Shown: positions 16,987 through 26,376 of the stretch, in pieces
How the letters are laid out: each line of letters begins with the position of its first letter
Position numbering within the stretch: position 1 is the stretch's first letter
Assembly: GCF_000178855.1 (NCBI RefSeq)
Contig: NZ_ADVG01000001.1
Span: 744,001 to 808,000 of the forward strand
Reading direction: 5' to 3'
Source of the DNA: Ktedonobacter racemifer DSM 44963
GTDB taxonomy: Bacteria > Chloroflexota > Ktedonobacteria > Ktedonobacterales > Ktedonobacteraceae
DNA length: 64,000 bases
Position numbers and translations under genes: made by a program
Notes under the pieces: model-generated
Seen by the model: only the letters and a program-made list of their open reading frames with translations
Databases searched by the model: none
What the model was told of the DNA's origin: nothing

Positions 16987-19368
16987 CTACCGGACCTTGT
17001 AGATGGTGACGCCATCGGCCTGGTAGGCGATATCCATGAAGCTGCTAAAGCGCTGGAGGTCGCTGGGGGCATAGGTCTCGCGCTCCATCTCACCCACATA
17101 GAGATAGGTGACCTGGTAGTGCTTGAGCAGTGCCTGCACCTGGGCATTATCGCTGCTGGTGTAGATAGTCTTAATATCTGTCTGCCGCTGCTGGAAGTCC
17201 TCCGCGTTCACCGGATTACGCAGCCAGTTGACGCGCCACTGGTACTCGTGTCCAACCCAGCCCATCAGGGTGGGCAAACCTGTCAGCGCGGAAACACGGG
17301 CAAATTTAGAGTAGTCATCGCCCAGCGCCTCGACGATGACTGGCGTGCCGCTCACATGCGCGTTAAGCCAGTGAATAGCCTCATAATCCCCTTTATCGCC
17401 TGGGGAGGAGGTTTTTAGGTACTCCATGCCGTCCAGGTTCAGGGTATGTTGCAGGTACAGTTCGCCCGTGAGGGGTTTGCTCTGGACATAGCGCGCGTAT
17501 GGAGCAACAAGCGGATAGGCCATGGCCATCACCACCAGTACCACTAGTCCAAGATACCAGACTCCCTGCGCGCTACTCTTGAGCCAGGCTGGCTGCCGCA
17601 CATGCTTAGACCAATACGCCAGCGTCTCGCGGATATAAAAGAGGCCCGCGCCCGAAGCCAGCGCCAGCAAGCCCCAGGACTGAAAGTAGAACTTGAAAAC
17701 ACTGTTCATACGTGGATAGGAGTCCGCGAATACATCACGTAAGAAGAACACTTCGCACCCGGCGATCAGCAACAGAGCCAGCGCCCCCAGCCAGAGCGCA
17801 AACATATGCCCCAGGTCATCACTCACTTTGAAGGCCAGGTAGATCGCAAGCGCCGTCAGCCCCAGGGAGATCAAAAATGTCCGCCACTCCGGCGTGATGA
17901 TCGCGACAATGATCCCCAGTACAACGACCGCACCCAACACGATCCAGGCGGGATTCCAATCCGCTGCCGCGACGCCCTCTGCCCTGGCCTCGCGCGCTGC
18001 ACGCAGGCGTGCGCCAATCAACCGGTAGTAGCCACAGATGAGCAATGAGAGAAAGACAAAGGCCTGCAAGCCAAAGATAAGCACTTCGTCCCACAGTGGC
18101 GAGCGTTGTCCAGGTGGCACAATGCCAATCCCTTGCGAGGGCGAGATAAAGCCCATGTAAAAAGGCAGGAAGAGCAAGAAGGAGAGCGCGACCAGCGTGC
18201 CCGCAGCGGCGAAGATGTCCAGGAGCAGCAGCCACTGCCAGCGATGCTCATAGACCCGCCACTGCTGCCAGGCGATACAGACAATGACCAGGCCCATATA
18301 GGTCGGATAATCCCAGCCATTCATGACAAACAGGCTGCCCACTACCAGCGCAGTCACGCCAATGGTCGCGATACGCGCGAGGCCTTGCCCAAAGAGATCC
18401 AGGCCCTTCCCTGCTGGTGCGAGCAAGAGCGAGAACGCCAGGCCAATGGCCATAAAAGTGAATGAGTACGTGAGGACGTGGGCATGGAAATCATCGAGTA
18501 GATAGCTAAAGGCGGGAAACTCGTTGATGGTCTTGCCAATGACGCGCGAGGGCGAGAACCAGTCATAGACGCGCCCAGCATGCGAGTCAAACCACCACTG
18601 CACAAAGGCCGCCAGGTTGCCCAGGACCAGGCCCGACGCAACGCTTGCTCCGCCATAGAGGATAGCCTGGCTCAAAGGATAGACTTGCTCGCTCTGCTCT
18701 CCGCCGTCCGCGACCAGGGCCGCGTCTCTCCTGGCACGCAATCCCTTTGACCAGGCGACAATATTACTGGCAACGCCAAAGAGGTTCGCGGCACAGATGC
18801 CAAATAAGAGGCAGAAACCCGTATTAAAGGCGACCGCTGGAACCTGTCCCAGCAGTTTGGCCAGCGTGGCGACCATAAAATGCCCATAGTAATAGTAGTT
18901 GATGCTTGAACCCGAGTACCACATATCGCTCGGCGGCAGGTGCTCGCTGCGCATAATCGATGCCAGGAAGCCCCCATCCATAAACATCTCATATGAACGG
19001 ATATCCGGCCCATAGCCACGAATCCACCCCAGCCCCAGGACCATACCGATAAAAACGACCTCGCTCGCCACGACATACGGCCACTGCGTCTTCACAAATC
19101 GACCAATCTCGCCCCGCATTTTAAGTAGTCCCGGGATACTGCATATCGCCAGTATCAACACTTCGACTATAAGAAACACCTGAGTATAAGGGAGAGCGCG
19201 CACGACCATGAGGGGGAACCAGGCACAGAACGTCAGGAGGGCGATGGCCAGGCCCTTGCTAAAGGCCCAGCCACGATCTGGGAGATGGCGAAATACGCTG
19301 AACGTGAGGGGTAGGCAGAACAGGCCCAGCACCTCCGCCAGCACGATCATTGCAAGCAGGTCTATCAT
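16987..19368 (-). CDS. DUF2298 / Chlor_Arch_YYY membrane protein
   Basis: A 793-residue polytopic protein with roughly 14-16 membrane segments. The signature that named the family, a run of tyrosines, is seen in SSINYYYYGHF near residue 155, next to GYGPDIRSYEMFMDGGF. The family occurs mainly in Chloroflexota and archaea and resembles GT-C membrane glycosyltransferases, so transfer of sugars from a lipid carrier is a reasonable inference. The C-terminal ~170 residues form a soluble domain. Operon partner: the downstream propeller protein. Confidence 0.85.
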   Translation of the reverse strand: MIDLLAMIVLAEVLGLFCLPLTFSVFRHLPDRGWAFSKGLAIALLTFCAWFPLMVVRALPYTQVFLIVEVLILAICSIPGLLKMRGEIGRFVKTQWPYVVASEVVFIGMVLGLGWIRGYGPDIRSYEMFMDGGFLASIMRSEHLPPSDMWYSGSSINYYYYGHFMVATLAKLLGQVPAVAFNTGFCLLFGICAANLFGVASNIVAWSKGLRARRDAALVADGGEQSEQVYPLSQAILYGGASVASGLVLGNLAAFVQWWFDSHAGRVYDWFSPSRVIGKTINEFPAFSYLLDDFHAHVLTYSFTFMAIGLAFSLLLAPAGKGLDLFGQGLARIATIGVTALVVGSLFVMNGWDYPTYMGLVIVCIAWQQWRVYEHRWQWLLLLDIFAAAGTLVALSFLLFLPFYMGFISPSQGIGIVPPGQRSPLWDEVLIFGLQAFVFLSLLICGYYRLIGARLRAAREARAEGVAAADWNPAWIVLGAVVVLGIIVAIITPEWRTFLISLGLTALAIYLAFKVSDDLGHMFALWLGALALLLIAGCEVFFLRDVFADSYPRMNSVFKFYFQSWGLLALASGAGLFYIRETLAYWSKHVRQPAWLKSSAQGVWYLGLVVLVVMAMAYPLVAPYARYVQSKPLTGELYLQHTLNLDGMEYLKTSSPGDKGDYEAIHWLNAHVSGTPVIVEALGDDYSKFARVSALTGLPTLMGWVGHEYQWRVNWLRNPVNAEDFQQRQTDIKTIYTSSDNAQVQALLKHYQVTYLYVGEMERETYAPSDLQRFSSFMDIAYQADGVTIYKVR

Positions 19369-19399
19369 ATTTTCTCTTTCGCGTGCTTACTTCTAGCTA

Positions 19400-21841
19400 T
19401 TACTTGCTCTTCTCAAAGCGCAATAAGCGCATGCTGTATGCAATGACGAGCAGCGCGGCCCCGGTGTCGGCAAAGATGGCGAGCCAGAGATTGGTTACCC
19501 CTAACAGGGTTAAAAGCAGGAAAAGCGCCTTGATGAAGAGAGAGAATGCAATATTGGTCTGGATGGTTCGTAACGCCGCGCGACTGAGCCTGATCACAAA
19601 CGGGAGCTGCGCCAGGTCATCTTTCATCAGCGCAACGTCCGCCGTCTCGATCGCGGTATCGCTGCCTGCGGCACCCATGGCGATACCCACACTCGAAAGC
19701 GCGATAGCTGGAGCATCGTTTATTCCATCTCCAAGCATAGCCACTGACGTATGCGCCGTCAAGAGTTTTTTGACCTCGCTTACTTTTTGGTCAGGAAGCA
19801 AGCCAGCATACACCTGGTCAACACCTGTATGCTGCGCCACGGCCTTTGCCGTCTGCTCATTATCCCCGGTCAGCATAACTATCTGCTCAACACCTGCTTG
19901 CTTAAGTTGAGCGATAGTCTGCGCAGCCTCGGGGCGCACCTGATCCGCGACGGCAATAAGGCCTAGTGGCTCCTCATTGCGTCCCACAATTAAAATCGTT
20001 TTCCCTGCTCGCTGAAGGGTCTCGATGCTCTTGCGGGTATGTGCGTCGCACGCGGGGAAGAGCTTCGTGCTCCCCACTAACACTATGTCCGCGCCTATTG
20101 TGGCCTGCGCGCCCCGGCCCGGCAAGGCCAGGAAGCTCTCTGGCTCGTTCCACGCTAGCTGACGCCGCTCGCCCTCCCGGAGAATAGCTCGCGCCAGAGG
20201 ATGCTCCGAACGACTCTCCACCGTCACCGCCAGGCTCAATAGTTCATCTTCCGTGAGCGTTCCCAGCGGCAAGACATCCGTGACAACAGGCTGCCCCTGG
20301 GTGAGGGTTCCCGTCTTGTCAAAAGCCAGCACCTTGACGCGCGCCAGCGCCTCCAGGTAGGCTCCGCCCTTGATTAAGACACCACTACGTGAGGCACGCC
20401 CAATCGCGGCTACAATCGAGACCGGTGTTGAGATTACCAGCGCACATGGGCAGGCAATGACGAGCAGCACCAGCGCCTTGTAGATCCACGTCGTCCACGC
20501 TCCATGGAACGCCAGCGGCGGGACGATGGCGACCAGCAAGGCTAAGACCATGATCGCGGGCGTATAGATCTGGGCGAAGCGGTCGACAAAACGCTGTACG
20601 GGAGCGCGTGATCCCTGCGCCTCTTGCACCAGGGCAATGATCTTCGCCAGCATAGAATCCTGGGCACGCTTGCTGGCCTGCACTTCGATAAAGCCATGCT
20701 CATTGAGCGTTCCAGCAAAGACTTCGTCGCCGACCTGCTTCTCAACCGGGATGCTCTCACCAGTGATGGGTGCCTGGTTGACAGTTGTGGCACCGCTCAA
20801 GATCTTGCCATCGGCGGCGATACGCTCACCGGGGCGCACCAGGACGACATCTCCGGCGCGTAGCGCGTCTACGAGAACCTGGCGCTCTTCGCCTTCTACC
20901 TTGATGCGCGCGCTCTTGGGTGAGAGATCCACCAGGCTGCGCAGTGAGTCGCGCACCCGTTCCATGGTAAAGCCTTCCAGGAACTCGCCCAGGGCGAAGA
21001 GAACAACTACCGCGGCCCCCTCTGACCACTGACCCAGCGCGACCGCGCCCACAACGGCAATCGTCATCAGGAGATTAATACCTAGCGTACGCCCACGCAC
21101 CAGGGCGAAAAAGCCACTCAAGGCCACGCGATACCCACCAACACAGATGGCGAGCGCATAAAACAGGGTCGACAGCCAGCCCACGCCAGGAATATGGCTC
21201 AACAGAAAGGCTATGCTCCATAGGAGCGCCGCCACCAGGGTTGGCAGCCAGGCCCGAGCGCTCTGCCAGTACTGCTGGAGCGCATTTTCCCTGATGACAG
21301 GGACCTCTTCTGCATGCGCATACTCATCCGCGTGTTCGTCACCACACGAACCACAGCCACAGCTCGCGCCAGCCTCCTGCTTTTCGGCAACCTGTTTATT
21401 CAACACTGATACTTGCAAAGGGGAAACGACGCTATAGCCCAGTTCCCGCACACGCTTTACCAGCCTGGCATGGCTCACACCTGTCGCTTCATAGCCAACC
21501 GCCATCTTTGAGGTCGCGAAGTTAACGCTGACGTGTACCAACCCCTGCATCCTACGCAGCCCCTTCTCCAGGGTGGCCGCGCAATCGGCGCAATCGAGTC
21601 CGCTCAGGATAAGCGTTTCATGGCGCAGCCTCTGCTCCAACGACGTTTGCGTCTGTGCGATCAGGCGCTCGACATCGAAGGCTGGATCAGGTAGATCCTC
21701 ATAGGTCACTACAAGCAAGTTACCCTTCCCCTCATCCACCGCCTTGATGCCCTCGGCCTTGAGCAACTCCTGCTGCAAACAGGACCCACACGCATTCCCA
21801 TTATCGGGAGCGAGTTTTAAGGTTGTGGTGTGCAACGCCAT
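19400..21841 (-). CDS. Heavy-metal-exporting P1B-type ATPase
   Basis: An 813-residue ATPase that exports Zn/Cd/Pb-type cations. N-terminus: a Cys pair (ACGSC), an HMA domain with LDCADCA near residue 100, and a Cys/His/Asp-rich patch (SCGCGSCGDEHADEYAHAEE). Then eight membrane helices with the ion motif CPC (IACPCALV), actuator motif TGES, phosphorylation motif DKTGTLT, SEHPLA, and the hinge GDGINDAP. The cation set is inferred from the CPC motif, the extra Cys/His patch and the divergent SmtB/CadC-like repressor. Complete length. Expression is likely induced by the same metals. Confidence 0.93.
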   Translation of the reverse strand: MALHTTTLKLAPDNGNACGSCLQQELLKAEGIKAVDEGKGNLLVVTYEDLPDPAFDVERLIAQTQTSLEQRLRHETLILSGLDCADCAATLEKGLRRMQGLVHVSVNFATSKMAVGYEATGVSHARLVKRVRELGYSVVSPLQVSVLNKQVAEKQEAGASCGCGSCGDEHADEYAHAEEVPVIRENALQQYWQSARAWLPTLVAALLWSIAFLLSHIPGVGWLSTLFYALAICVGGYRVALSGFFALVRGRTLGINLLMTIAVVGAVALGQWSEGAAVVVLFALGEFLEGFTMERVRDSLRSLVDLSPKSARIKVEGEERQVLVDALRAGDVVLVRPGERIAADGKILSGATTVNQAPITGESIPVEKQVGDEVFAGTLNEHGFIEVQASKRAQDSMLAKIIALVQEAQGSRAPVQRFVDRFAQIYTPAIMVLALLVAIVPPLAFHGAWTTWIYKALVLLVIACPCALVISTPVSIVAAIGRASRSGVLIKGGAYLEALARVKVLAFDKTGTLTQGQPVVTDVLPLGTLTEDELLSLAVTVESRSEHPLARAILREGERRQLAWNEPESFLALPGRGAQATIGADIVLVGSTKLFPACDAHTRKSIETLQRAGKTILIVGRNEEPLGLIAVADQVRPEAAQTIAQLKQAGVEQIVMLTGDNEQTAKAVAQHTGVDQVYAGLLPDQKVSEVKKLLTAHTSVAMLGDGINDAPAIALSSVGIAMGAAGSDTAIETADVALMKDDLAQLPFVIRLSRAALRTIQTNIAFSLFIKALFLLLTLLGVTNLWLAIFADTGAALLVIAYSMRLLRFEKSK

Positions 21842-21950
21842 ACGTCTTCCCCTTTTTCTTACGGTTCACAAAACATGCTTTATGCGCTCAACAAGGTCGC
21901 AGCCCTCTTATCTCACACCCTCCCCTGCACGCGACTCTCTGTCAATTAAA

Positions 21951-21972
21951 CAATTTAGCATTTACTAAATTG
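21951..21972. promoter_or_regulatory. Candidate ArsR/SmtB operator
   Basis: The inverted repeat CAATTTAG-6-CTAAATTG lies 110 bases upstream of the ATPase start, in the divergent region with the repressor gene. AT-rich repeats of this kind are normal SmtB/CadC targets. Which promoter it covers is not resolved. Confidence 0.5.
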
Positions 21973-22117
21973 TACTCAAAAATATACCTCTTCGCAAGCA
22001 CCTTCCAGCTCTCTCCTCCACTTGTGGGAGCCAAAAAGTAACGCTATAATGCGTAGAGGAACTCCAATTAAAATACCCATTACGACACATCAGGTTCTTT
22101 ATCCGGGGAGGAAAGTC

Positions 22118-22570
22118 ATGCAGTCCCGTTTGACAAAGCAGAAATCAGGCGACGAGCGCTGCCAGATTCCAGGCGCTAACCGTGAGCGGGTAGAAAGTGG
22201 GCGCGCCAACCTCTTCTCCGATGATACCGCTATTGAGGTGGCTGAGATCTTTCGCGCACTTGGCGACTCCAGCCGCATCAAGATTGTCTATAGCCTGCTC
22301 AAACAGGAGCTATGCACCTGCGATCTCGCCGCCATTATCGGTAGCTCAGAGTCCTCCGTCTCCCAACATCTACGCATCCTGCGTCAGCTCCGCCTGGTCA
22401 AAAGCCAGCGCCGGGGCAAACAGGTCTTCTATAGTCTCGACGACGCCCATATCCGCACCCTTTTGGTCGTCTGCTTAAGCCATGTGCATGACGCAGATCA
22501 ACATCAAGAGGAATTGGGCAGAATGCTCGAACTTTTCACGATTGAGCAAGATACGCCGACAAAACTCTAG
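22118..22570 (+). CDS. ArsR/SmtB-family metal-responsive repressor
   Basis: A 150-residue winged-helix repressor. The alpha-3N metal site motif ELCTCDLA is intact, followed by the recognition helix (SESSVSQHLRILRQLRLVKSQ) and wing (RRGKQVFYSL). The C-terminal alpha-5 helix carries DDAHIRTLL...HVHDADQH, the other class of zinc ligands, so it may bear both sites as CadC does. The ATG at 22118 is selected because GGGGAGGAAAG precedes it. Divergent from the metal ATPase and expected to repress it until Zn/Cd/Pb binds. Confidence 0.9.
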   Translation: MQSRLTKQKSGDERCQIPGANRERVESGRANLFSDDTAIEVAEIFRALGDSSRIKIVYSLLKQELCTCDLAAIIGSSESSVSQHLRILRQLRLVKSQRRGKQVFYSLDDAHIRTLLVVCLSHVHDADQHQEELGRMLELFTIEQDTPTKL

Positions 22571-22970
22571 TATAAGTCTATTCACCCCCAAAAAAGTACT
22601 GAATTTTCTCACCGCCCAGCATGCAGGCTAGCAACCACTATTCAAGTATGTTACGCTCTCGTCGATGGTAAACAACAACGAGGTAACAACACAAAGACAC
22701 GTTCCTGATTCCACATCAAACATTCTATCTGAGGCATAACCAACTTTTATCTTAGCGCTTATCTACGGTAGATAGCCTCCTCTTGGTGGTTCCAGAATCG
22801 ATAATGCCACCAGTCACAGGCAGATAGAATTCAACAAGTCGTAGCCCTGAGCATTGACGTCTTCGCGGGATACATAAATACTACGACCACAATTTATTCA
22901 AAAGCACGTCGTTAAAAGAAGAAAACTTTCGTCCCAATTGAAATTGTAACTGAAGGATTTTGTTACGCAT
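22571..22970. other. Intergenic region before the MFS gene
   Basis: No gene was found. A short perfect palindrome TCTACGGTAGA lies near 22758-22768 and could be an operator for the transporter. The region is AT-richer than its neighbours. Confidence 0.35.
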
Positions 22971-24275
22971 ATGTCACTTGGAACCATACGCCACAATCCA
23001 ACCGTTCTTTTTGCCATTTGTTGTCTGGCCTATATCGCCAATGGTCTGCTGGGCGTGCTTCCCAGTGCAGGACTGACTCTGCTAGCCCAACATACCCATG
23101 TCGCGCTTGGTACCGCCGGACTGGCCTTTACCGGTAGCGCCTTTGGCTCCATTATCGCGGTTCTACTCAGTAGTCTCTTTATCAAAAAAATTGGCGCCAA
23201 GCCCGTGATTATGCTTGGCCTGGCTGGTCTGACCATCGCCAGCCTGATTATTCCTACGACGCCTATCTTCACATTCTGGCTGACTGCTCAGGTTCTCCAG
23301 GGTATGAGTGGTAGCTTTATTAGCATTGGCCTCTCAATTACGATGACGCTGAACTTTCGCCAGAACCTGGGCGAAAAGCTCAACATGCTCTATAGCTTCG
23401 CAGGTGTTGGCTCTCTGCTGGCCCCGCTCCTGCTCTCGTTTACGATGTCGCTCACGGGTAGTCTGCTGGTCTCCTTTGTTATTGTGGCCCTGGTCAGCCT
23501 TACCTGTCTGCTTGCGTTCAATATGCTGCGTTTCGTCTCGAAGGAGGCTCCTGCGACTACAAGCGCTGGCGGCAACGTCCAGGTTTCGGATAAAGCCAGC
23601 ATGGCACGCATCTTTAAGCATACGTTGCTCTGGTTTATGGCGCTGCAAATCTGTCTCTACGTGGGCGCGGAAGCTGGCTTTAGCAACTGGCTGGTGACCT
23701 CAATTAGTCAGAGCGCGAATGTAGCTGTGACGGTGGCGACTCCTGCCGCGACCTTCTTCTGGATCGGTATGACCCTTGGTCGTGTTATCGTCGCGCAGCT
23801 GATTAAGCGTGGGCTGATCTCTGATGTACACCTGCTCTATGCCTGCATTCTCGGTGGTGGCCTGAGTGGCATCCTGGTCACGGCTTTGCTGAACCAGCCC
23901 TACATCTGCTTTATTGGCAGTCTGCTTGAAGGCATCTGTATCGGGCCCATCTTCCCGAGCTTGCAGTCGATGGCGACGCGCCGTTTCTCGCACTCGCCAA
24001 CGCTTGTTTCGAGCATGGTTCTGATGAGCACTGGCCTGGCGGGTATGGCGGTTCCGCTCTCAATCGGGATGCTGATCCCCTTCCTGGGTACACGTGGTGG
24101 AATGATTATCCCGGCTCTGCTCTGCCTCTGTGTAGCGGTTCCTTTTAGCCTGGCTAATCGCAGCGAGCGCCAGGTAGTGGTCCATCGTCGCGGCAACGTG
24201 CAGGTGGAACCCGTCTCGACGCCCCTGCATGAGGTGGCCACACGCGAGCTACCAGCCATTCCGGCCTTCGCGTAA
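22971..24275 (+). CDS. Major facilitator superfamily transporter
   Basis: A 434-residue secondary transporter with 12 predicted membrane segments in two halves, separated by a polar loop near residue 200 (SKEAPATTSAGGNVQVSDKAS). A shortened version of the MFS loop 2-3 signature is visible in FIKKIGAKPVIMLG around residue 75. The FQNLGEKLNMLYSFAGVGS-like stretch near residue 130 resembles FucP/sugar or drug transporters, but no substrate can be assigned. Monocistronic; ends in a 23-bp hairpin shared with the convergent PhyH gene. Confidence 0.85.
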   Translation: MSLGTIRHNPTVLFAICCLAYIANGLLGVLPSAGLTLLAQHTHVALGTAGLAFTGSAFGSIIAVLLSSLFIKKIGAKPVIMLGLAGLTIASLIIPTTPIFTFWLTAQVLQGMSGSFISIGLSITMTLNFRQNLGEKLNMLYSFAGVGSLLAPLLLSFTMSLTGSLLVSFVIVALVSLTCLLAFNMLRFVSKEAPATTSAGGNVQVSDKASMARIFKHTLLWFMALQICLYVGAEAGFSNWLVTSISQSANVAVTVATPAATFFWIGMTLGRVIVAQLIKRGLISDVHLLYACILGGGLSGILVTALLNQPYICFIGSLLEGICIGPIFPSLQSMATRRFSHSPTLVSSMVLMSTGLAGMAVPLSIGMLIPFLGTRGGMIIPALLCLCVAVPFSLANRSERQVVVHRRGNVQVEPVSTPLHEVATRELPAIPAFA

Positions 24276-24281
24276 TAAACA

Positions 24282-24329
24282 TAACAAAAAGGAGCACGGT
24301 CCTGTCCAGGACCGTGCTCCTTTTTGTTA
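24282..24329. terminator. Bidirectional terminator between MFS and PhyH genes
   Basis: A perfect 23-bp stem (24282-24304/24307-24329) with a 2-nt spacer. It starts with A-tract and ends with T-tract, so it serves both converging genes. Confidence 0.85.
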
Positions 24330-24332
24330 CAA

Positions 24333-25349
24333 TTAATCCTCATGCACCTCTTCGCCATGCTCGCTCATGCCCATCGTCCCGTCCATATTTCCCATCATGG
24401 ACATGGCCTTGCCCGCGACGCGATAGCGCTGCGCCAGGTCAGGAGTGTTGGCTGCGCAGGGCGTGCCAAACTTTGGCTGCGCATATGGCAGGTGCGTCGT
24501 TCCGCGCGCCAGGATATGCTTGTCGTTGGCGGCCTCGCCCTCATATGACTCACCATGATTCCAGGGCACCCAGGAGCGCGCGTTACAGTAATGGCCGACG
24601 AATGCCCTCCGCTTGCGGTCCTGTGAATGATTGCTATGCGAGCGATGCAGAATATGCCCACCAAAGAAGACGACATCCCCCGGGTCGACCTCGGCCTTGA
24701 CCTCGCGCCCGACATACTTGCGCGCAATCTTCGTCAGACCATTTTTATTCTCATCGGTATGACTGGCATTGAGGATAGACCCGATATCCCCAAGCTCGCG
24801 CTGCCCATAATTGTGCCCATCGGGATCAGGATAGACCGGCTCGTTCTGCGAGCCAGCCGTCATCCAGAGGCAGCCGTTCTCCTCGTCGGCCCGGTCCAGC
24901 GCGACCCACGCGCCACAGAGCGAATCGGGGAAGGTGGGAATATAATAGGAATCCTGGTGATACCCCTGCCCCGGCTGACCCGGCAGTTTAAAGAAGGTCA
25001 TGCTCTGCAAGGCCAGTACATCCGGTCCAATCAGGGCCTCCAACACATCCAGGACGCGGGGATGCAAGAGGAAGCGCTCGTGCAACGGCAATAACCGGTG
25101 CAACATATGTACACGCTGCCAGTACTGCACCTGCTCATCAGCGTTAAGCCTGAACGAGGGACGTTCAATACCCGGAATCTGTTCGCGACCCGCCAGCAAA
25201 TTATCCAGATGCTCCAGCATCTCCTGCACATCCTCCTGGGGAACTAACCCCTTCACCACCAGAAAGCCCTGCTCGCGAAATGTGACATACTCCTGCACGC
25301 TGACCCGGTATGTCTCATACTGCTTCCCTGCCGCAGCCATCATTGCCAT
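24333..25349 (-). CDS. Phytanoyl-CoA dioxygenase (PhyH) family protein
   Basis: A 338-residue Fe(II)/2-oxoglutarate-dependent oxygenase. The metal triad is recognisable as HQD (in QPGQGYHQDSYYIP, near residue 145) and a distal His in FFGGHILHRSHSN (near residue 225); the Arg that binds 2-oxoglutarate is probably in DRKRRAFVGHY. The last 25 residues are Met/Gly/Glu-rich (SMMGNMDGTMGMSEHGEE) and look like an unstructured tail. The substrate is unknown; bacterial relatives hydroxylate small molecules. It diverges from an AraC regulator 125 bases away, which is its likely controller. Confidence 0.88.
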   Translation of the reverse strand: MAMMAAAGKQYETYRVSVQEYVTFREQGFLVVKGLVPQEDVQEMLEHLDNLLAGREQIPGIERPSFRLNADEQVQYWQRVHMLHRLLPLHERFLLHPRVLDVLEALIGPDVLALQSMTFFKLPGQPGQGYHQDSYYIPTFPDSLCGAWVALDRADEENGCLWMTAGSQNEPVYPDPDGHNYGQRELGDIGSILNASHTDENKNGLTKIARKYVGREVKAEVDPGDVVFFGGHILHRSHSNHSQDRKRRAFVGHYCNARSWVPWNHGESYEGEAANDKHILARGTTHLPYAQPKFGTPCAANTPDLAQRYRVAGKAMSMMGNMDGTMGMSEHGEEVHED

Positions 25350-25474
25350 TGCATGCTCCTTACCAATACAAGATTGACATTCATCACTCTTGACAGTTTA
25401 CCCACTTCCACGCAAAATAAAGAGATCTAGAATTGACCAGAAGGTGTCTGTAATACGCATCATCCAGGATATCT

Positions 25475-26281
25475 ATGACTATGGAACACCCTCTCCTCTG
25501 GCCCACCAAGGCTAATGTGGGCACCATTCACTACCCATCTGGTAGCCACTTCGGCCCCCGCTATCAGCCGTGTCTACAACTCGTTTTTCTCCATACCGGC
25601 CGTATGACCGTCTGGATCGATAATGTCGCGCACCAGGCGGAGGCCAATACCGTTTTCCTGCTCTTCCCCGGACATCAGGAGCGCTTTGCCTTTGCCGAAA
25701 GCGAGGAGACGCATCACTCCTGGCTCCACCTGGATGTTCCCGAACTCTCCCCTGAGCTACACACCCGCCTGCTGGCCCTCCCACGCCCATTGCCGTTAAC
25801 GCCCCTAATGCAACAGCTTATTCATACCGCGCTCACGCTTCAGCCTACGCGCCTCTCCACAACAAGCGAACTCCTGCAATCCCTGGGCACACAGATGCTC
25901 TGGCTCTACGTCGGTGAGGGAGAACTCCACATGCAGCACAAGGTGGCTCCTACATACGCAACAATCGAACAAGCTCGCGCCTATATCCAAGATCACCTGC
26001 ATGAACCACTGACATTGGAACAGATTGCCCAGGCGGTCTCAATCAGCCCCTCATACCTTATCCGCCTCTTCCAGGCCCAACTTCACACAACCCCTATGGC
26101 CTACCTCTGGCAGTTCCGCGTGATACACGGCATCTCGCTGCTCCAACAAACCGGCCTCTCCGTCCAGGCCATCGCCGACCAATGTGGCTTCCAGACCCGC
26201 CACCACTTCTCGCGCCGTGTGCGCCAGGAACTCGGTTACGGCCCCCAGGAGGTCCGCCACCGCTCCTGGCTACGCTCATAA
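25475..26281 (+). CDS. AraC-family transcriptional regulator
   Basis: A 268-residue regulator. The N-terminal cupin-like sensor domain (about 1-110, with FLHTGRMTVWIDNVAHQAEANTV) is followed by a linker and the C-terminal double helix-turn-helix: LTLEQIAQAVSISPSYLIRLF and LSVQAIADQCGFQTRHHFSRRVRQ, with the terminal YGPQEVR of the family. The divergent layout with the PhyH gene suggests that it activates that gene in response to a small ligand. Confidence 0.9.
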   Translation: MTMEHPLLWPTKANVGTIHYPSGSHFGPRYQPCLQLVFLHTGRMTVWIDNVAHQAEANTVFLLFPGHQERFAFAESEETHHSWLHLDVPELSPELHTRLLALPRPLPLTPLMQQLIHTALTLQPTRLSTTSELLQSLGTQMLWLYVGEGELHMQHKVAPTYATIEQARAYIQDHLHEPLTLEQIAQAVSISPSYLIRLFQAQLHTTPMAYLWQFRVIHGISLLQQTGLSVQAIADQCGFQTRHHFSRRVRQELGYGPQEVRHRSWLRS

Positions 26282-26376
26282 AAAAGAGAGGGTCTGGCTA
26301 AAAATTGCAACATAGGGAGACAAACTGAGATCCCCCTACGTTCAGCAATTCTCCTCTCCAAGAATATGATAGAAGA

